A stretch of 64,000 nt of DNA from Paenarthrobacter nitroguajacolicus JCM 14115 (lineage in GTDB: Bacteria; Actinomycetota; Actinomycetes; Actinomycetales; Micrococcaceae): the NCBI GenBank assembly GCA_001313365.1, contig BBFS01000013.1, positions 1-64,000 of the forward strand. The letters run 5' to 3'. Position numbers and translations under genes: made by a program. This document shows, piece after piece, positions 34,494 to 43,001 of this stretch. How positions within the stretch are numbered: the stretch's first letter is position 1; the number at the start of each line of letters is the position of its first letter. Under the pieces are notes generated by a model. It searched no databases and had not been told where the DNA came from. It was given only the letters and a program-made list of their open reading frames with translations.

Positions 34494-35130
34494 ACCGTAG
34501 CCGCGTCTTTGGTCATCCCCCCCGCACGCAGGAGCCGTTCCTCTTCCAGCCGGCGCATCACGGCAGGGAACGACGGCGGCACCAGCCAAGGCGACGTCGC
34601 TGGACTCGCTGGGGCCAGGGACGGGGTCAATGACCAGGAAATTCTCCGGCATACGCAGTTTCCTGAGGGTCTCGGCAACAATCGGGTTCGCCAAGGCTCG
34701 CGGCGGCAAGGCCGGAGCGATGCAGACCTGGGCCTCCGTAGTCATTGCTGCCAGCAACGACGGCGAATCAGCGATGCCATGAGCCAAGCGCGATGAATAG
34801 TCCAGGGTTGCCGGATAGACCAGGATGAGGTCCGCCCACTCTGCCAAATCGATGTGCGCAGCAATGAGCTCTTCCCCCCCAGCTATCGGCCTGTACACGG
34901 GACTTCAGCCGGGACTCAATGCTGTGACGGGTGATAAAACGCTGCGCGGAGTCCCGCATGATCACCTTGAACTCTGTTTCCGGTGCTGCGGAAACAGCCC
35001 ATTCAATCCAGAAGGGCATTACTTGGGTGACTGCCGAGCCTGTGAGAATCAGGGCAACCTTGGAGTATCCGAAGGCTTCGAGGGTGAGGTCCGCCCATAT
35101 CGGACGGGGACTGCTGTCAGTGGTGGTCAT
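34490..35130 (-). CDS. HFCD family flavoprotein: peptidyl-cysteine decarboxylase (EpiD/LanD-like)
   Basis: FMN enzyme expected to decarboxylate oxidatively a C-terminal Cys to a thioenol. Family features: start region YSKVALILTGSAVTQVMPFWIEWA, active-site His with HIDLAEWADLILVYPAT, then DYSSRLAHGIADSPSLLAAM matching the PASANTxxKxAxGIADNLL motif, and APALPPRALANPIVAETLRKLRMPEN matching the PAMNxxMWxNP segment. About 210 aa with breaks near 34880 and 34570. Start is ATG 35130 or 35145; neither has a strong ribosome site. The stop overlaps the next gene (ATGA). Both precursors in the cluster end in Cys, the required substrate. Confidence 0.85.
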
Positions 35131-35179
35131 GGCAGGTCTCAGCATTCAGGAGGGTGGGTCGGACAGAAAAGGGTCAGGA

Positions 35180-35219
35180 GGCGCCAGCGTGATGATGTTT
35201 CCACCACCTCGCTGGCGCC
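35180..35219 (-). terminator. Hairpin after precursor gene A1 (partial terminator/attenuator)
   Basis: GGCGCCAGCG ... CGCTGGCGCC, ten perfect pairs with a 20-base loop; on the minus strand it is followed by TCCTGACCCTTTTCTG. Position between precursor and first enzyme gene is typical of RiPP operons, where partial termination keeps precursor mRNA in excess. Confidence 0.68.
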
Positions 35220-35242
35220 TTCCCCCCCGTGTTCAGGCCTGC

Positions 35243-35416
35243 CTAGCAGCCCATGGTCAGGGTTGCGCCGATGATCACCCCTGCACAGAACGGCGAGGTG
35301 GCCGGCGCGTCGGTGGCTGCGTCGCCGCCGAGCTCGTCAGCAGCCGTAAAGGTGCTGTGCGCCCGGGCCAAGTCGGTGAGGTCGGCCTGCGGGATGTCAG
35401 TAATGGTGTTCGTCAT
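35243..35416 (-). CDS. RiPP (class V lanthipeptide-like) precursor peptide A1
   Basis: 57 aa, ATG 35416 behind AAAAGGAGACACC. Leader with the shared block QADLTDLARAHSTF and ADELGGDAAT; C-terminal core about SPFCAGVIIGATLTMGC. The leader is acidic with no signal peptide; the core is hydrophobic with two Cys (positions 44 and 57) and Ser/Thr at 40, 41, 52 and 54. The C-terminal Cys fits the HFCD enzyme two genes downstream. It is 63% or more identical to A2 by eye. No double-Gly protease site; cleavage probably falls near APAT/SP. Confidence 0.88.
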   Translation of the reverse strand: MTNTITDIPQADLTDLARAHSTFTAADELGGDAATDAPATSPFCAGVIIGATLTMGC

Positions 35417-35525
35417 GATGGTGTCTCCTTTTGATGGCACCACGTGGTGGGTGCGTCCGGGGGGGTGCTAATGAATGTTGCTTGTGGTTGTAATGCCGTT
35501 TGGTTGGGATGCCGCCCTGGGCGGG

Positions 35526-35699
35526 TTAGCAGCCGGCACCGAGTGTGGCGCCAACGATGATGCCGATGCACAGCGGCGAGGTTGCGGGAGCCTCGGTGGC
35601 AGCGTCGCCGCCGAGCTCGTCAGCAGCCGCGAAGGTGCTGTGGGCGCGTGCAAGATCGGTCAGGTCGGCCTGGTGGAAGTTAACGATTGCGTTGGACAT
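35526..35699 (-). CDS. RiPP (class V lanthipeptide-like) precursor peptide A2
   Basis: 57 aa, ATG 35699 behind AACAGGAGACACC, TAA at 35526. Sequence parts: MSNAIVNFHQADLTDLARAH, STFAAADELGGDAATEAPAT, core SPLCIGIIVGATLGAGC. Same length as A1 and the same Cys positions. Within the C-terminal half its only Ser/Thr is Thr52, five residues before the final Cys, which forces the Avi(Me)Cys partner if one forms. It is too short for standard gene callers' thresholds and lies in the 1.2-kb gap between the HopA1-like gene and A1. Confidence 0.88.
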   Translation of the reverse strand: MSNAIVNFHQADLTDLARAHSTFAAADELGGDAATEAPATSPLCIGIIVGATLGAGC

Positions 35700-35811
35700 G
35701 GTGTCTCCTGTTTGGTTTGCTTCCCATCTGAGTGGGAAGGGTTTTCTTTTCTGGGTTCCTCATGGGAGGTCTTTGGGTGCCCGGGCGGCGGTAGTCCACT
35801 GCCCGGAGTCG

Positions 35812-36797
35812 TCACTGGCCCGTGTTGTATCCGGGCCGGTGAGGGTTGATGCAGGCTGTTTGCGCTTCTTCAAACCAAGCGGTTTCGAGGTCGGTTTTTT
35901 CCACAGACGCACGGAGGAGTGCGTCCGCCAGTACCTTGAGCGGTGCTGTCCGAAGCTGAGGCCCCCCCGGTACGCCGGACGAGGATCCCTTGGTTCCATG
36001 GCAAGTGCCAGGCGGTCTCCCACGTGATGGGTGAAAACCGAGACAGGCGTGTCGTGCGCGGACAAGGATGTAAGGGCAGTGCGAACAAGGGAAGCCGCGG
36101 CGTCTGAATCGATGGCTGACACGTAAATGACCATCGCGTCACTGCGTGGGAAGGCGAGGGATGACGAAAGGGTCTTTACCTGGTGGCTAAGGCCGCTGGC
36201 GGCAAGGGCTCCAAGAACTTTCGGCCACACTTCAAGCGCCTCAGATGCCGTCACGCAGGATATGTACAGCCTTGAAGCGTCCGCATGGTTCACCGAACCG
36301 TGGGCCCCCCCGAGCGCAAGAAGGAATCCGGGGGGTGGCGCGGCTTCGCCAACTGGGAACACGTACGCCGACGATTTCGTCCAGAGGGTTGCGTACCAGG
36401 GCCTCTTCGGGAAAGAGGACCTTCACTCCGGAGAGCTCCACCGCCTGGTGCGGAACGCCTTGGACGGACGTCCCTGCCTGCGTCCTCGCCGACGCTGCCA
36501 GCGCCGACGCCGACGCCGACTGGATAACGGTGCGGTGCGGAATGGCATCAATAAGTGCCGCAGCAAGGTCCTGGTGGCCGGTTCCTGGCACGGTCTCGAT
36601 GCCCGGGTGCCCGACATGGAGGTGTGTGTAGATCGCCCCGGCCACCTGCGAGCGCAACTCGGTGAGGCTGGTGGCACGAAGTGTGGTGGAGCCTATTCCG
36701 GCGGTGAGCGATGGGCGTCAACGGAAACCCTGTGTTCCAGGGACGCCAACACCTGTCCGAATGAAGTCGGTGTTGGAGCGTTGAGTGTGACGGTCAT
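35812..36797 (-). CDS. HopA1-like protein of the RiPP cluster (predicted dehydration/lyase partner)
   Basis: About 325 aa, ATG 36797 behind AAAGGA, start overlapping the upstream kinase stop (ATGA). The C-terminal half has the HopA1 pattern: SDAMVIYVSAIDSDAAASLV, TPVSVFTHHVGDRLALAMEPRD then ASFGQHRSRYLADALLRA. The N-terminus (MTVTLNAPTPTSFGQVLASLEHRVSVDAHR) is variable, as in the family. Breaks near 36698, 36345 and 35950. HopA1-like proteins accompany APH-fold kinases in class V lanthipeptide and thioamitide clusters and are thought to eliminate phosphate from phosphorylated Ser/Thr. Family call rests on pattern memory, so moderate confidence. Confidence 0.7.
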
Positions 36798-37930
36798 CGA
36801 GGTGTCCTTTCGAAACCGAGGGCGCTGACGTAGTGGCCGGGCGAAAGCAGTGCCTCCCGCCCAACGCCCGCAGCTGCCCGTTCGATGCCGGGGGAGCCGG
36901 GACACCATGGGAGCCTGGTAATGGTTCTGTCCACGAGATGCCATCCCAAGTGGGCAGTAGCGCGAACCGGCAGATCCGGATCTTCGTAATTGGCATGATC
37001 GGCATAGGAGGTCCACATCCGGCGGATTGACGGAACAATGGCAGCCATCCGTTCGGCGATGCGTGCGACGCGCTTTCGTCGTCGAACCTGGCTGGGGGGG
37101 GTGCGGAGGCCCCCCCTCCGCGGGTAGTCACAGTGTCCAGGACCGCCCTGTAGATCCACTCACCTGCAAGCATTCCAAGGTCCCGGGCAGGATCGCCGAG
37201 TCCAAATTCCTCCCAGTCAAGGACACACAGGCTCCCGTTGTGGAGATGGAACTGATCAAGCGCAAGTCGCCGTGGATGGGGGGGCGTTCTTGGTGCTTCC
37301 GTTCCGATGCCCTCAGCCGGTCCGCAGCGGCAACCAGCTCCGGGTCATTCTGCAGTTCTGCCCAGAGGGCCATCTCCGCCACTGTGAACTCAAGGTAGCG
37401 AGTGTGCGGAACGCCAACCGCGAGCATTTCCACGGGTGGGCTTGGAGGTGCCGAGCGCTCCAACCCAAAGGTAGGACCGGAGTGGAGCCGGGCGAGTAAT
37501 GCGCCCGCTTCCTCCGGAAAGGTGTCCGGCATGGACTCCTCCACCAGCAACTGCGCCAGGCTGGTTCCGGGGGGGCAGTGTTCAAAACCAGGAGGCCATT
37601 CTTAGCGTCGCTGCCGATGAGCTGAGGCGTTGCCGGCGCACATTCCGGGGGGGACTGCTCGGCAAATGCGGCGAAGGCAACCGACCGGCCGAAAGACATC
37701 GGGCCGGAAGCCTGCGCTGAGATGTGCTTGACGAAGACCTTTTCCCCGCTCCGCAGCCTCATGTTCCACGTGCCGTTGCGGCCGGCGAAAGCGGCCGGGG
37801 GGGCGATGTCTGCCACTGCTTCCCGGCCGTGGCCTGCAAGGACAGTGGTCGCCAGGCCGGCTGCGTGGCGTGCGGCCGGAGTGGTGGACTGCGGGTGCGG
37901 AGCTGTGGCGGTCATCATGAGGGTCTCCAT
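36794..37930 (-). CDS. APH-fold phosphotransferase of the RiPP cluster (LanK-like Ser/Thr kinase)
   Basis: About 375 aa. N-lobe GTWNMRLRSGEKVFVKHISAQ has a conserved Lys. Catalytic loop PPIHGDLRLDQFHLHNG keeps HGD, and VLDWEEFGLGDPARDLGMLAGEW keeps the metal-binding DWE. This is the catalytically complete APH-like protein of the cluster, likely phosphorylating core Ser/Thr before elimination. Start ATG 37930 (METLMMTATAP) overlaps the stop of the small membrane peptide (TGATG). Breaks near 37585, 37275, 37120 and 37065. The C-terminal 90 residues (RIAERMAAIVPSIRRMWTSYADHA...) extend beyond a standard kinase. Confidence 0.8.
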
Positions 37931-38043
37931 CAGAGCAGCAGGGTGGTTACCGCATAGGCGGCCAGGATGCCGACCAGCAGAAGGGCGATGTTGCGGATGA
38001 GCTTCTTGGTGGCCAGTGACTGGTTGCGCTTGTTGTCAGACAT
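37930..38043 (-). CDS. 37-residue single-pass membrane peptide, translationally coupled to the kinase
   Basis: MSDNKRNQSLATKKLIRN followed by IALLLVGILAAYAVTTLLL: a basic cytoplasmic head and one C-terminal helix. Ribosome site AGGAAAAACC; stop overlaps the kinase start by one base. No Cys, so not a lanthipeptide precursor. Candidate immunity peptide, transporter accessory subunit or membrane anchor for the modification complex. Absent from routine ORF lists because of its size. Confidence 0.75.
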   Translation of the reverse strand: MSDNKRNQSLATKKLIRNIALLLVGILAAYAVTTLLL

Positions 38044-38104
38044 GGTTTTTCCTATCTGGAACCCGATGAGCCGGGCCCGTGGACTAAGTGTCGAGTTGGG
38101 GGGG

Positions 38105-39031
38105 CTAGGCCATCTCGTCGGAGGTGAGGGACTGTTGCAGGGAAACCCGTGAGCCGGTGCGCAGTGCGTTGTTCCGGTAAATTACGGTGGCCAACCAGAA
38201 CAGCGCGGGAATCGCTGCCAGCGATATGCCGGCGGCCAGCACCATCTCCCACGTGGATACGTCTTCCAGTGCGAAGCGCATCGGCATGAGGTAGGAGGAG
38301 AACAGCGGCACGAAGGATAGTCCTTCCAGCCACGGGTTCCCCCCCATGTTCATGGGCAGGACGTAGAGGGAGACCACCAAGAGCACCATTTGCAGGACGG
38401 ACAGCGGCATGACCGCTGTGCCCAGGTCCTCTTGCCGGGAGACCGTCGAAGCGAGAGTTGTGTTCAAAGCTGCGAATATCACGTAGCCCAAGAGGAACCA
38501 GAGGATGAACCACAGCAGGCTGGGTCCCACGGCGACGTTGATGAGGGACCAGCCCCCCCCACAACGCTGAACCCCCCCACCACGCGGCGCCGCCGATCGC
38601 CAGCAGTTGGACGAGGGTGACCAGCCCAATGCCGATCATCTTTCCAGCCAGTAGCGGGACGATGCCGATCTTGGTCAGCAGGATCTCCACGATCCTTGAC
38701 GACTTCTCCTCAACCACCCCCCCGGAGGTCAGGCTCGATGCCGAGTAGACCAGGGATGCCAGCAATGCGCTGATCATGGCGGTGGCGAAGATGGCGCGGG
38801 GGTCAAAGCTCATTGCCCCCCCGGTCCCGCCAAATGAGTCCACAAGGAACCATCCGCCGATCCCGGCAACAGCGCCGGCGAAAAGGGCAAGAAGCCTGTT
38901 GCAGTGAGTATGGTCCGGTTCCCCAGCCGGGTAAGGATCTCGCGCCGTATGATCAGGCGCGTCTCACGTAGTCCACTCCCGGAAGAAGGAGCGGCGCTTC
39001 GGGTTGTGCGATCAAATGTTGTTGCGCTCAT
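38105..39031 (-). CDS. ABC-2 type transporter permease (RiPP cluster exporter)
   Basis: About 305 aa. N-terminus [48 protein letters not shown] is the NatB-like start; then AMISALLASLVYSASSLTSGGVVEEKSSRIVEILLTKI, the signature segment of Na+/peptide exporting ABC-2 permeases, and helices LLWFILWFLLGYVIFAALNTTLA and MVLAAGISLAAIPALFWLATVIY. Breaks near 38558, 38815 and 38880. ATG 39031 overlaps the ATPase stop (ATGA). Probably exports the modified peptide or gives self-immunity. Confidence 0.85.
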
Positions 39032-40011
39032 TGCGATACTCCAACTTTGTCGAGGGAGCGCTCCGCCCCCCGTGGTGATACCTGGACCGGACGAAATGAA
39101 CTTGCCGGCAAGCAGGTCAGCCAATGACCTCTGTGCGGACACAATGCTCTTCAGCCCGCCGTGCCGTTGCGCTGCTGCAAGGATTTCGCCGGGCACGTCC
39201 CGTCCTGAGCCGTCCACCGAGACGAGGACCGTGGTGCGGTCGGCGGCGGAAAACTCCACGTTGACGCCCCCCCGGGCCATCGAGACTTCAGCGGCGAACG
39301 AATCTGCCGTGCGGGAGAAGGCGAGCCGCCAGCGGCTTTTACCGTCGTCCTGCAGCTCCACGACACTGCCGCTCGCCGTCACACGACCGCGATCGAGAAT
39401 GCAGACCTTATCGCACAGGCGCTCTACGAGCTCAAGTTGGTGTGAGGAAAAGAGAACCCCGACGCCCCCCCGGTCCGCCTGCTCCCGGATGAGTCGGGAC
39501 ATGGTTTCGACGGCGATGGGATCCAACCCCGAGAATGGCTCGTCCAGCACCAGGAGTGCCGGGTCCCCCACTAAGGCGACGGCCAGCTGGACGCGCTGCT
39601 GGTTTCCCAAGGAGAGGTCCTGGACCAAAGCCTGCTCACGGCCTTGCAGGCCGAGGGAGGCGATGAGTTCGTCTGCAACCTCACGTGCGGCGCCGGCTTG
39701 GTGCCCTTCCAGCAGGGCGAAGTGAATGATCTGGTCCCTCACCGGCATCTGGGGGGTAGAGGCCTCGTTCCTCGGGCATGTACGATGCGCCTCCGGTCCT
39801 TGGCTGTGATGGGCAAGGCTTCCCAGGTGACTTCGCCGTGGTCCGGGGTCAGCAGACCAAGGATCACGCGCATGGTGGTGGTCTTACCTGCACCGTTGCC
39901 GCCGATGAATCCCACGATCTCCCCCCCGCGATGGACCGTGAGGTCCACATCGTGGAGGACCCTGCGGTCACCGAAGCTGCGGCTGATGCCCGTGAGCTGT
40001 AGGCCGTTCAT
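39028..40011 (-). CDS. ABC transporter ATPase (NatA-like, RiPP cluster exporter)
   Basis: About 325 aa: Walker [32 protein letters not shown]-loop region, signature [16 protein letters not shown], Walker [15 protein letters not shown], switch [12 protein letters not shown]. The C-terminal extension ([18 protein letters not shown]...) is typical of NatA/BcrA-like exporters. First gene of the minus-strand operon; a 16-bp palindrome lies about 75 bases upstream. Breaks near 39765 and 39065. Confidence 0.88.
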
Positions 40012-40084
40012 ACTTCGCTCCTCGAAATTCGTTCATGTTTCCTGTCAAGAACGACGCTACGGAGGATCGGGGGGGATATCCACC

Positions 40085-40100
40085 CTGTACTCGAGTACAG
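40085..40100. promoter_or_regulatory. Perfect palindrome upstream of the RiPP exporter operon, probable operator
   Basis: CTGTACTCGAGTACAG, a perfect 16-base palindrome 74 bases before the ATPase start. The GTACT/AGTAC arms resemble GntR/YtrA-family operators, which typically govern ABC-2 exporters. No GntR gene is in the window. Confidence 0.55.
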
Positions 40101-40123
40101 AGCTCACTTGTACAAAAGTTCAC

Positions 40124-41267
40124 CTAGGCCGGGCGGATGACCTTACCGTTGGGCTCTTGGTATGACGGCTCCTGGGGGGGCTCGGGTGGGAGCGGCTGGA
40201 GCTCATCCTGGACGCGTTCAAGCAGCGGCCGGTAGATGCTGCCGTTCCACTGCGGGCTGGCATGGGCGGGCCGGGCGCCTTCCGTGCTGAGCGTGGGCAT
40301 CGCCATGTTGGCTCCGAAGACTTTGCTCCACCCCCCCGCACGCGCTGACTCGTAATCCACGGTGGCGTCCTTGGCGTTGCCTATGAAAGCCATCTTGGAG
40401 CCCCCCCCGATCTTTCCCGCCAGCCGGAGGCCGTCAAAGTGTAGATGTACGCCGACTCCGTCTGTATCAGGACGCTGGACGGGGGGGCGATCGGCGATAG
40501 TTGCTCCAGGCTTTGGTCCAGAATCTGGCGCCAGGTGCGCTCATCCTTATGCGCCACCCGCTCCCCCCAGCTCGTAGCCGCCGCGCAGGACCGAAGGGAT
40601 TCGGAAGCCATTCTCGTAAAGGAACACCACGCCGTCGAACCAGCTTTGGTCCAGGACGTCGGCGCGGCTGAACGGACTCGAATCCAAGACGATCAATTGC
40701 GTCTCGACGCCGTGCAGCTCCAGCAGGCGGGCGGCGACCTGGGTGGCGAGCATTCCGCCGAAGCTGTGGCCGTAAAAGTACAGCTTCTCCAGTTCCAGTT
40801 CACGGACGTGCAGGATGATTTCGCGGACTATTTCGTCCACGTCCAGGCCCAGGTTTGAATATCCGACGGCGGCAAGGCGGCCCCCCCGCTGATGAAGGGC
40901 AGGACGCAGTGAGTTGAGTATCCACTGGGCCTCTTCCCAGCTGGTTTTATAGCCCGGAAAGAGGATCCAGCTGGCCTTGGGGGAAGTACAGGTCCGAGTA
41001 CGGATCCGGAACGCGGAGGATCTTGGTGGCCCGCCGCTCGGCCTGTACGCGCCGGGTGAAAAGCATGTCCGCTGCGAGCGCTCCCGAGGCTCCGGCGGTG
41101 ATGAGGAAATTGCGGCGGGACGTTTTCTTCAGCCGGGCAGCGTAGGGCAGGATCCGGGCCCATGAGCCCGGATCCTCGGCCTGTTCCGGTTCCGGAGTCG
41201 CCGGCGTGGGGGGGAGGTTTTCGTTCACCTCCGGCGGCGCCGTGAGCTTCCCTACTTGAACGTCCAC
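40124..41267 (-). CDS. Tat-exported alpha/beta hydrolase
   Basis: About 380 aa. N-terminus has KKTSRRNFLITAGASGALAADML, a twin-arginine signal after a 55-residue hydrophilic leader. The catalytic elbow is YFYGHSFGGMLATQVA; the acid lies in LIVLDSSPF or the C-terminal half. The tail is Pro/Glu-rich (PLPPEPPQEPSYQEPNGK). Frame breaks near 40982, 40885, 40562, 40475 and 40408. It lies between pyrE and the RiPP operon on the same strand, 113 bases from the exporter, but nothing ties it to the RiPP chemistry. Confidence 0.78.
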
Positions 41268-41314
41268 GCAGCAAGCATAGGCTTCGTGGGCACTGCCTTA
41301 CAGCCCCGCAGTTC

Positions 41315-41887
41315 CTAGTTGAGGCCCAGTTCATCCTTGCCGAAGGCGTAGAGGTACGGCACGCCGGTTTCGGCTTCGATCTTCTCTTTGGCGCCGGTGT
41401 TGCGGTCCACGATCACGGCCACTGCCACAACGTTGCCGCCCGCTTTACGGACACCTTCGACGGCGGTCAGTGCGGACCCGCCGGTGGTGGACGTATCCTC
41501 GAGAACCACTACGTTGCGGCCTTCAACCGAGGGGCCTTCCACCTGGCGGCCCATGCCGTAGGACTTCTGGGCCTTGCGGACAACGAAGGCGTCCACGGCA
41601 CGGCCGGCGTCGGCAGCGGCGTGCATCACAGCGGTACCTACAGGGTCGGCGCCCATGGTGAGCCCGCCGGCGCACTCAACTGACACGCCGGCGTCGTCGA
41701 TCATTGCCAACATGACCTGACCCACCAGCTTGGAGGCCTCGTGGTGCAAGGTGATGCGGCGGAGGTCGATGTAGTAGTCCGCTTCCTTACCGCTGGAGAG
41801 GATTACCTTGCCGCGGACCACCGCGAGTTCTTTGATGAGTTCAAGGAGGCGGGCGCGGGCAGCAGCAGTATCAGGCGTGGAAGTCAT
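41315..41887 (-). CDS. pyrE: Orotate phosphoribosyltransferase
   Basis: Pyrimidine synthesis: orotate plus PRPP to OMP. The PRPP-binding motif NVVVLEDTSTTGGSALTAVEGVRKAGG is clear; other family parts are GKVILSSGKEADYYIDLRRITLH and AFVVRKAQKSYGMGRQVEG. 190 aa, fully in frame. Start ATG 41887. It marks the conserved chromosomal side of the RiPP region. Confidence 0.96.
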   Translation of the reverse strand: MTSTPDTAAARARLLELIKELAVVRGKVILSSGKEADYYIDLRRITLHHEASKLVGQVMLAMIDDAGVSVECAGGLTMGADPVGTAVMHAAADAGRAVDAFVVRKAQKSYGMGRQVEGPSVEGRNVVVLEDTSTTGGSALTAVEGVRKAGGNVVAVAVIVDRNTGAKEKIEAETGVPYLYAFGKDELGLN

Positions 41888-41892
41888 GGCTC

Positions 41893-42978
41893 CTAGTTTA
41901 GTGGGGCCGCCGTGGTGGCGCGGATCACCAGGCGGGGATTGACGATCTGATCGCCGATTCCGCCGTCGCCATCCAGTTGCTGCAGCACCGCTTCCATGCA
42001 ACGGCGGCCGAGTTCCTCGAAGTCCTGCTTGATGGTGGTCAGGGGGGGTGGCATGAAGAATTCGGCTTCTGGTTGGTCGTCATAGCCCACCACGCTGATG
42101 TCGCCGGGCACGTGCAGGCCGGCTTCCTGGACGGCGCGGAGTACACCCACTGCCATTTGGTCGTTCGCGACGAACACGGCCGTAACGGTGTGTTGTTTGA
42201 TGAGGTCCAGCCCGGCGCGGTACCCCGATGCCGCGTCCCAGCCGCCTTGGAGCAGGATGTCCGCGCCCAAACCAGCATGTGCCAGCGATTCCTGCCATCC
42301 CTTGATGCGCTCGGCGGCGTCGATCCAGTGCGGCGGGCCGGAGATGTGGGCGATACGCCGATGCCCCAAACCGATCAGGTGGTCAACAGCGAGGCGCGCT
42401 CCGAGCCGCTGGTTCAGTGATGCGCCCGTCAGCTGGTTGCCCGTGCCCGCCCCGACAGCCACGATCGGCACGGGAAAGGAAACATCGCGCAGGACCGCGA
42501 GGACATCCGGGTGCGGAACCAGGATGACGATCCCGTCCACGGACTGGTTCCGGAAGTGCGCGATCGCATCGTTGACGCTGTCGTCGGTCACTTCCCGGAG
42601 ATTCGCGATGCTAACGAAGTAGCCTGCTTCACGCCCCCCCGCTTGTTCGACTCCCAGGAGGGTGTTCGCGGGTCCGAACTGACCTGTCTCGCAGGCAAGC
42701 ACGCCGATGGTCCGGGACCGCCGGGTGACCAGGCTGCGGGCGGCGGTGTTGCGGCGGTACCCAAGCTGCGCAATGGCTGATTCCACGCGTTCCTTGGTCT
42801 GGCCGCTGACGTTCGGATGGTTGTTCAGTACGCGGGAAACGGTTTGGTGCGAGACTCCTGCCATTTTTGCCACGTCACCCATGACGGGAGGCCTCGCCTT
42901 TTCGTCAGGCCTGGCCTTTTCGTCAGGCCTCGCAGCTGTGCCTGTCCCGGCCCCGGGCGTTGCCCGGGGCCGGGACAC
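41893..42978 (-). CDS. LacI-family regulator (probably of the adjacent monosaccharide importer)
   Basis: HTH MGDVAKMAGVSHQTVSRVLNNHPNVS, hinge region ERVESAIAQLGYRRNTAARSLVTRRS, and a periplasmic-binding-like effector domain ending HLIGLGHRRIAHISGP and DQMAVGVLRAVQEAGLHVPGDISVVGYDD. 361 aa in frame. The first 33 residues contain a tandem RPDEKA duplication encoded by an 18-bp repeat at 42891-42926, so the true start may be the Met of MGDVAK. It follows mmsB in the same direction and is the likely ligand of the two TTGTGAACGCTAACAA operators at 47.2-47.3 kb. Confidence 0.92.
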   Translation of the reverse strand: MSRPRATPGAGTGTAARPDEKARPDEKARPPVMGDVAKMAGVSHQTVSRVLNNHPNVSGQTKERVESAIAQLGYRRNTAARSLVTRRSRTIGVLACETGQFGPANTLLGVEQAGGREAGYFVSIANLREVTDDSVNDAIAHFRNQSVDGIVILVPHPDVLAVLRDVSFPVPIVAVGAGTGNQLTGASLNQRLGARLAVDHLIGLGHRRIAHISGPPHWIDAAERIKGWQESLAHAGLGADILLQGGWDAASGYRAGLDLIKQHTVTAVFVANDQMAVGVLRAVQEAGLHVPGDISVVGYDDQPEAEFFMPPPLTTIKQDFEELGRRCMEAVLQQLDGDGGIGDQIVNPRLVIRATTAAPLN

Positions 42979-43001
42979 TCCCCCCCTCTGGACATCAGCG
43001 A

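Noticed and set aside
31439..40011. Assignment of the RiPP cluster to thioamitides or linaridins
   Set aside because: No YcaO/TfuA pair for thioamide formation and no linaridin-type dehydration proteins; the kinase, HopA1-like protein and HFCD set alone fits class V lanthipeptides better.
40124..41267. The Tat-exported hydrolase as a RiPP tailoring enzyme
   Set aside because: It is separated by an operator-like gap, has no overlap with the operon, and extracellular hydrolases of this kind are common; left out of the cluster.
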